Source: Chloroflexota bacterium (GTDB taxonomy: Bacteria; Chloroflexota; UBA11872). Taken from it: a stretch of 7,260 nt of DNA. The stretch lies in contig JAPPFO010000038.1 of assembly GCA_028875175.1 (NCBI GenBank), positions 1 to 7,260 of the forward strand. Direction: 5' to 3'. Shown here piece after piece: positions 5,859 to 7,260 of this stretch. The translations under genes and the position numbers were made by a program. Numbering within the stretch: the first letter of the stretch is position 1; each line of letters starts with the position of its first letter. A model generated the notes under the pieces. It did not search any database. It saw only the letters and a list, made by a program, of their open reading frames with translations, and had not been told where the DNA came from.

Positions 5859-5975
5859 AGCGACGGACGTTGACGGGCGAGGTCGAGCCCCCTGGCTGAC
5901 TGCGAACCGCAGGGAACAGCGGGCGATCCGCTCCAAGCTGGCGCGCCTTCCGCCCGCTCAGGCGGCCCACCCGTC

Positions 5976-6347
5976 ACCGCCCCCGACGGCATCGTCGTCT
6001 ACCCCATCGACCTCACCCCCTGCGCCCGCCTCGCGCTGGCCGAGGGCGACATCCAGCCCGGTCACACCTACGGCATTCACGCCCACCGCGCCCTCGAACA
6101 GGTCACCTACGTCCTTTCCGGCCGCATTCGAGCCATCACCCACGACCCGAATACCGGCCTAACCCACGAAATCCAGGCCGCCGCGGGCGAGTCCGTTATC
6201 ACCCTCCCCGGCCACTCCCTCCAGTTCGCCGCTGACGGCGACAGGCCCGCCCGCGTCCTCTTTATCACCAGCCCGCCCTACCCCGCCGACCACAGCGACA
6301 CCGTCACCCTCGACACTCACCGGCCGCTGACCGAAGCCGAGCGCTGA
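5976..6347 (+). CDS. Cupin-fold protein with no recognisable start codon (5' end lost or non-standard)
   Basis: In this frame a clear single-domain cupin of about 123 residues is encoded. The first metal motif is complete: GHTYGIHAHRALEQVTYVL (Gly, x5, His-x-His, x3, Glu, then Gly in LSG). The second motif is GESVITLPGHSLQF, in which the usual His is replaced by Leu. It ends SPPYPADHSDT then RPLTEAER. The recognisable part begins near 5976 (TAPDGIVVYPIDL). The frame is open back to 5874 but contains no ATG, GTG or TTG between 5874 and the stop, either upstream or inside the domain. Only CTG codons exist, for example at 5892, which has a GAGG about 9 bases before it. It is either a gene whose start was lost, a frameshift in the assembly, or a CTG-started gene. 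Metal binding through two His and one Glu is likely; substrate unknown. Automatic gene finders would skip it. Confidence 0.72.
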   Translation, partial: TAPDGIVVYPIDLTPCARLALAEGDIQPGHTYGIHAHRALEQVTYVLSGRIRAITHDPNTGLTHEIQAAAGESVITLPGHSLQFAADGDRPARVLFITSPPYPADHSDTVTLDTHRPLTEAER

Positions 6348-6401
6348 CCCCGGACTCCAGACCTCGCCGACCTCCGGCACCACCCTCGAAAGACACCCGA
6401 A

Positions 6402-6809
6402 GTGATCAGACACGTCGCCGGCATCGCCGAAATCGTCGACGACCTCGAAGCCGCGGTCAGCTTCTACCGCGACCACCTCGGCCTGGAAGTCGACGACTCC
6501 GCCTCCGCCGACTACGCCTCGGTCAAGATCCCCGGCGTCATCCACTTCGGCCTCTGGAGCCGCCAGGCCGCCGCCGAAGCCACGTTCGGAGACAGAGGCG
6601 CTGTTGACCGGGTTGCCCTCGGCCTGACCATCGAATTTGAAGTCGACGAAGTTCCGGCAGCCTTTCAGGCTCTCGAAAGCCGTGGCGTCAAGCTGCTTCA
6701 CGGCCCGAAGACGGAGCCGTGGGGCCAGACCACGGCACGCTTCGCGCTGCCCAGCGGAGCGCTCTGCGGCATCGCCGAAACGCCCTGGGCCCGGCGAATC
6801 GACGACTAG
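6402..6809 (+). CDS. VOC superfamily (glyoxalase/bleomycin-resistance-like) protein
   Basis: This 135-residue protein starts at GTG 6402, the only start in frame after the cupin stop, 54 bases downstream of it. The first half has IVDDLEAAVSFYRDHLGLEV (11-30), the standard VOC opening. The second half has FEVDEVPAAFQALESRGVKL (79-98), then TEPWGQTTARFALPSGALCG and a closing Glu126 in AETPW. The last Glu matches a usual metal ligand, but the first-strand His position is Gly7 by spacing, so metal binding is doubtful and a binding-type VOC protein is as likely as an enzyme. It is distinct from the first VOC protein. Codons in the first half (to about 6590) end in C far more than in the second half. 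Same strand and frame as the cupin; likely cotranscribed with it. Confidence 0.85.
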   Translation: MIRHVAGIAEIVDDLEAAVSFYRDHLGLEVDDSASADYASVKIPGVIHFGLWSRQAAAEATFGDRGAVDRVALGLTIEFEVDEVPAAFQALESRGVKLLHGPKTEPWGQTTARFALPSGALCGIAETPWARRIDD

Positions 6810-6860
6810 TGACCCGTTGGGCTTCCGCCAGGCAAGGTCGTCCGCGCCGCAAGCGTCAGG

Positions 6861-7260
6861 CTAGTTCAAGCTCACCGTCTGCGGCTTCGCCTTCGTCGGC
6901 GGCCCGTAGGTCACGTGCAGCCGCCCTTTCAGAGGCTCAGTCACGATCGCCGCGTTCGTCAGAATGCCGTCCACCTCGGTCGTCTCCCGGCAGATCGACA
7001 TCGGGTGGTCCTTTTGGTCGGACAGGATGGCGAACCCGGCCGCCACGTCGAATCCGCTGCGCCGTTCCGCCAGCGCTTCATTCACCCGCCGGTGGCGCGC
7101 CCCGGCGCTGGGACACCGCGTCGGATAGCAATCCATCGCCCGGTCCGCCGGCTCCGGCGACGCAAACATATTATCGTGCACAAACGAGTCGCGCCCGCCG
7201 TCCAGCCAGACCTGCCGCCCCCGCAGCCGTTCCAGCACCCCCCCAATACCGTCCGCCAAG
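6861..7260 (-). CDS. Peptidase C45-like (acyl-CoA:6-APA acyltransferase type Ntn hydrolase), C-terminal part
   Basis: The minus-strand frame is open from the window edge to a TAG at 6861-6863, so only about 133 C-terminal residues are visible; the TTG at 7257-7259 is probably internal. Features of the C45 family are VHDNMFASPEP (the usual VHTNHF region), then AGARHRRVNEAL. These are followed by a helix, FAILSDQKDHPMSICRE (equivalent to LsDH..p.sIC), and then LTNAAIVTEPLKGRLHVTYG with Gly-Pro-Pro-Thr, matching the 'T..s.i.d...r.....G.Pc' end of the family. Family members are self-cleaving Ntn hydrolases that form or hydrolyse amide bonds (penicillin acyltransferase, carcinine hydrolase). The nucleophile Cys would be in the missing part. 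It converges on the VOC gene across 51 bases (6810-6860) in which I see no clear terminator. Confidence 0.68.
   Translation of the reverse strand, partial: LADGIGGVLERLRGRQVWLDGGRDSFVHDNMFASPEPADRAMDCYPTRCPSAGARHRRVNEALAERRSGFDVAAGFAILSDQKDHPMSICRETTEVDGILTNAAIVTEPLKGRLHVTYGPPTKAKPQTVSLN

Noticed and set aside
5830..6162. Plus-strand frame of 110 codons covering the DUF2442 end and the cupin start
   Set aside because: Its second half is Pro/Ser/Thr-rich shadow sequence of the cupin frame, which has the real HxH...E motif. I considered a frameshift from it into the cupin but its first half shows no cupin-like N-terminus.

Overview
This window is GC-rich (roughly two thirds G+C by eye) and densely coding. 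It contains a sugar-type ABC solute-binding protein, small secreted proteins with Tat-style lipoprotein leaders, a DgoD-like enolase-superfamily enzyme, two VOC proteins, a cupin and a peptidase C45-like protein. This mix resembles genomes of uncultured, catabolically versatile marine or sponge-associated bacteria such as Chloroflexota of the SAR202 type. That placement is inferred from gene style; no rRNA or other marker is present.

Layout. (1) Bases 2-1318 (+) encode most of an extracellular solute-binding protein whose signal peptide lies before the window; a perfect 14-bp hairpin with a UUCG loop follows. (2) Bases 1508-2420 hold three small minus-strand reading frames: two tiny lipoproteins with RRR leaders and lipoboxes, and a 75-residue protein of unknown function. 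The last one starts head-to-head with the next plus-strand gene on a shared CCATGG. (3) Bases 2419-5544 (+) form a tightly packed set: endonuclease III, an enolase-superfamily dehydratase-like protein (ATGA overlap), a VOC protein with a strong ribosome binding site, and a transaldolase/fructose-6-phosphate-aldolase-like protein (TAATG overlap). (4) Bases 5607-6809 (+) carry an orphan DUF2442 protein, a cupin with no ATG, GTG or TTG codon anywhere in its frame, and a second VOC protein. (5) Bases 6861-7260 (-) are the 3' end of a peptidase C45 (acyltransferase-type Ntn hydrolase) gene that runs off the window.

How the genes may work together. The enolase-superfamily protein, VOC protein, aldolase-like protein, cupin and second VOC protein share a strong C-ending codon habit and orientation. 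They could form a small sugar-acid or related catabolic unit: dehydration to a 2-keto-3-deoxy acid, then a retro-aldol or isomerisation step. By-eye alignment shows that both the dehydratase-like and the aldolase-like enzymes lack residues thought essential in their best known relatives (dehydratase: His to Ala; aldolase: Asp, Tyr, Arg and Ser positions changed). If it is a pathway, its chemistry or substrates are probably not the textbook ones. The DUF2442 segment has a less biased composition and sits exactly where the cupin should begin, so it may be an insertion that cost the cupin its start.
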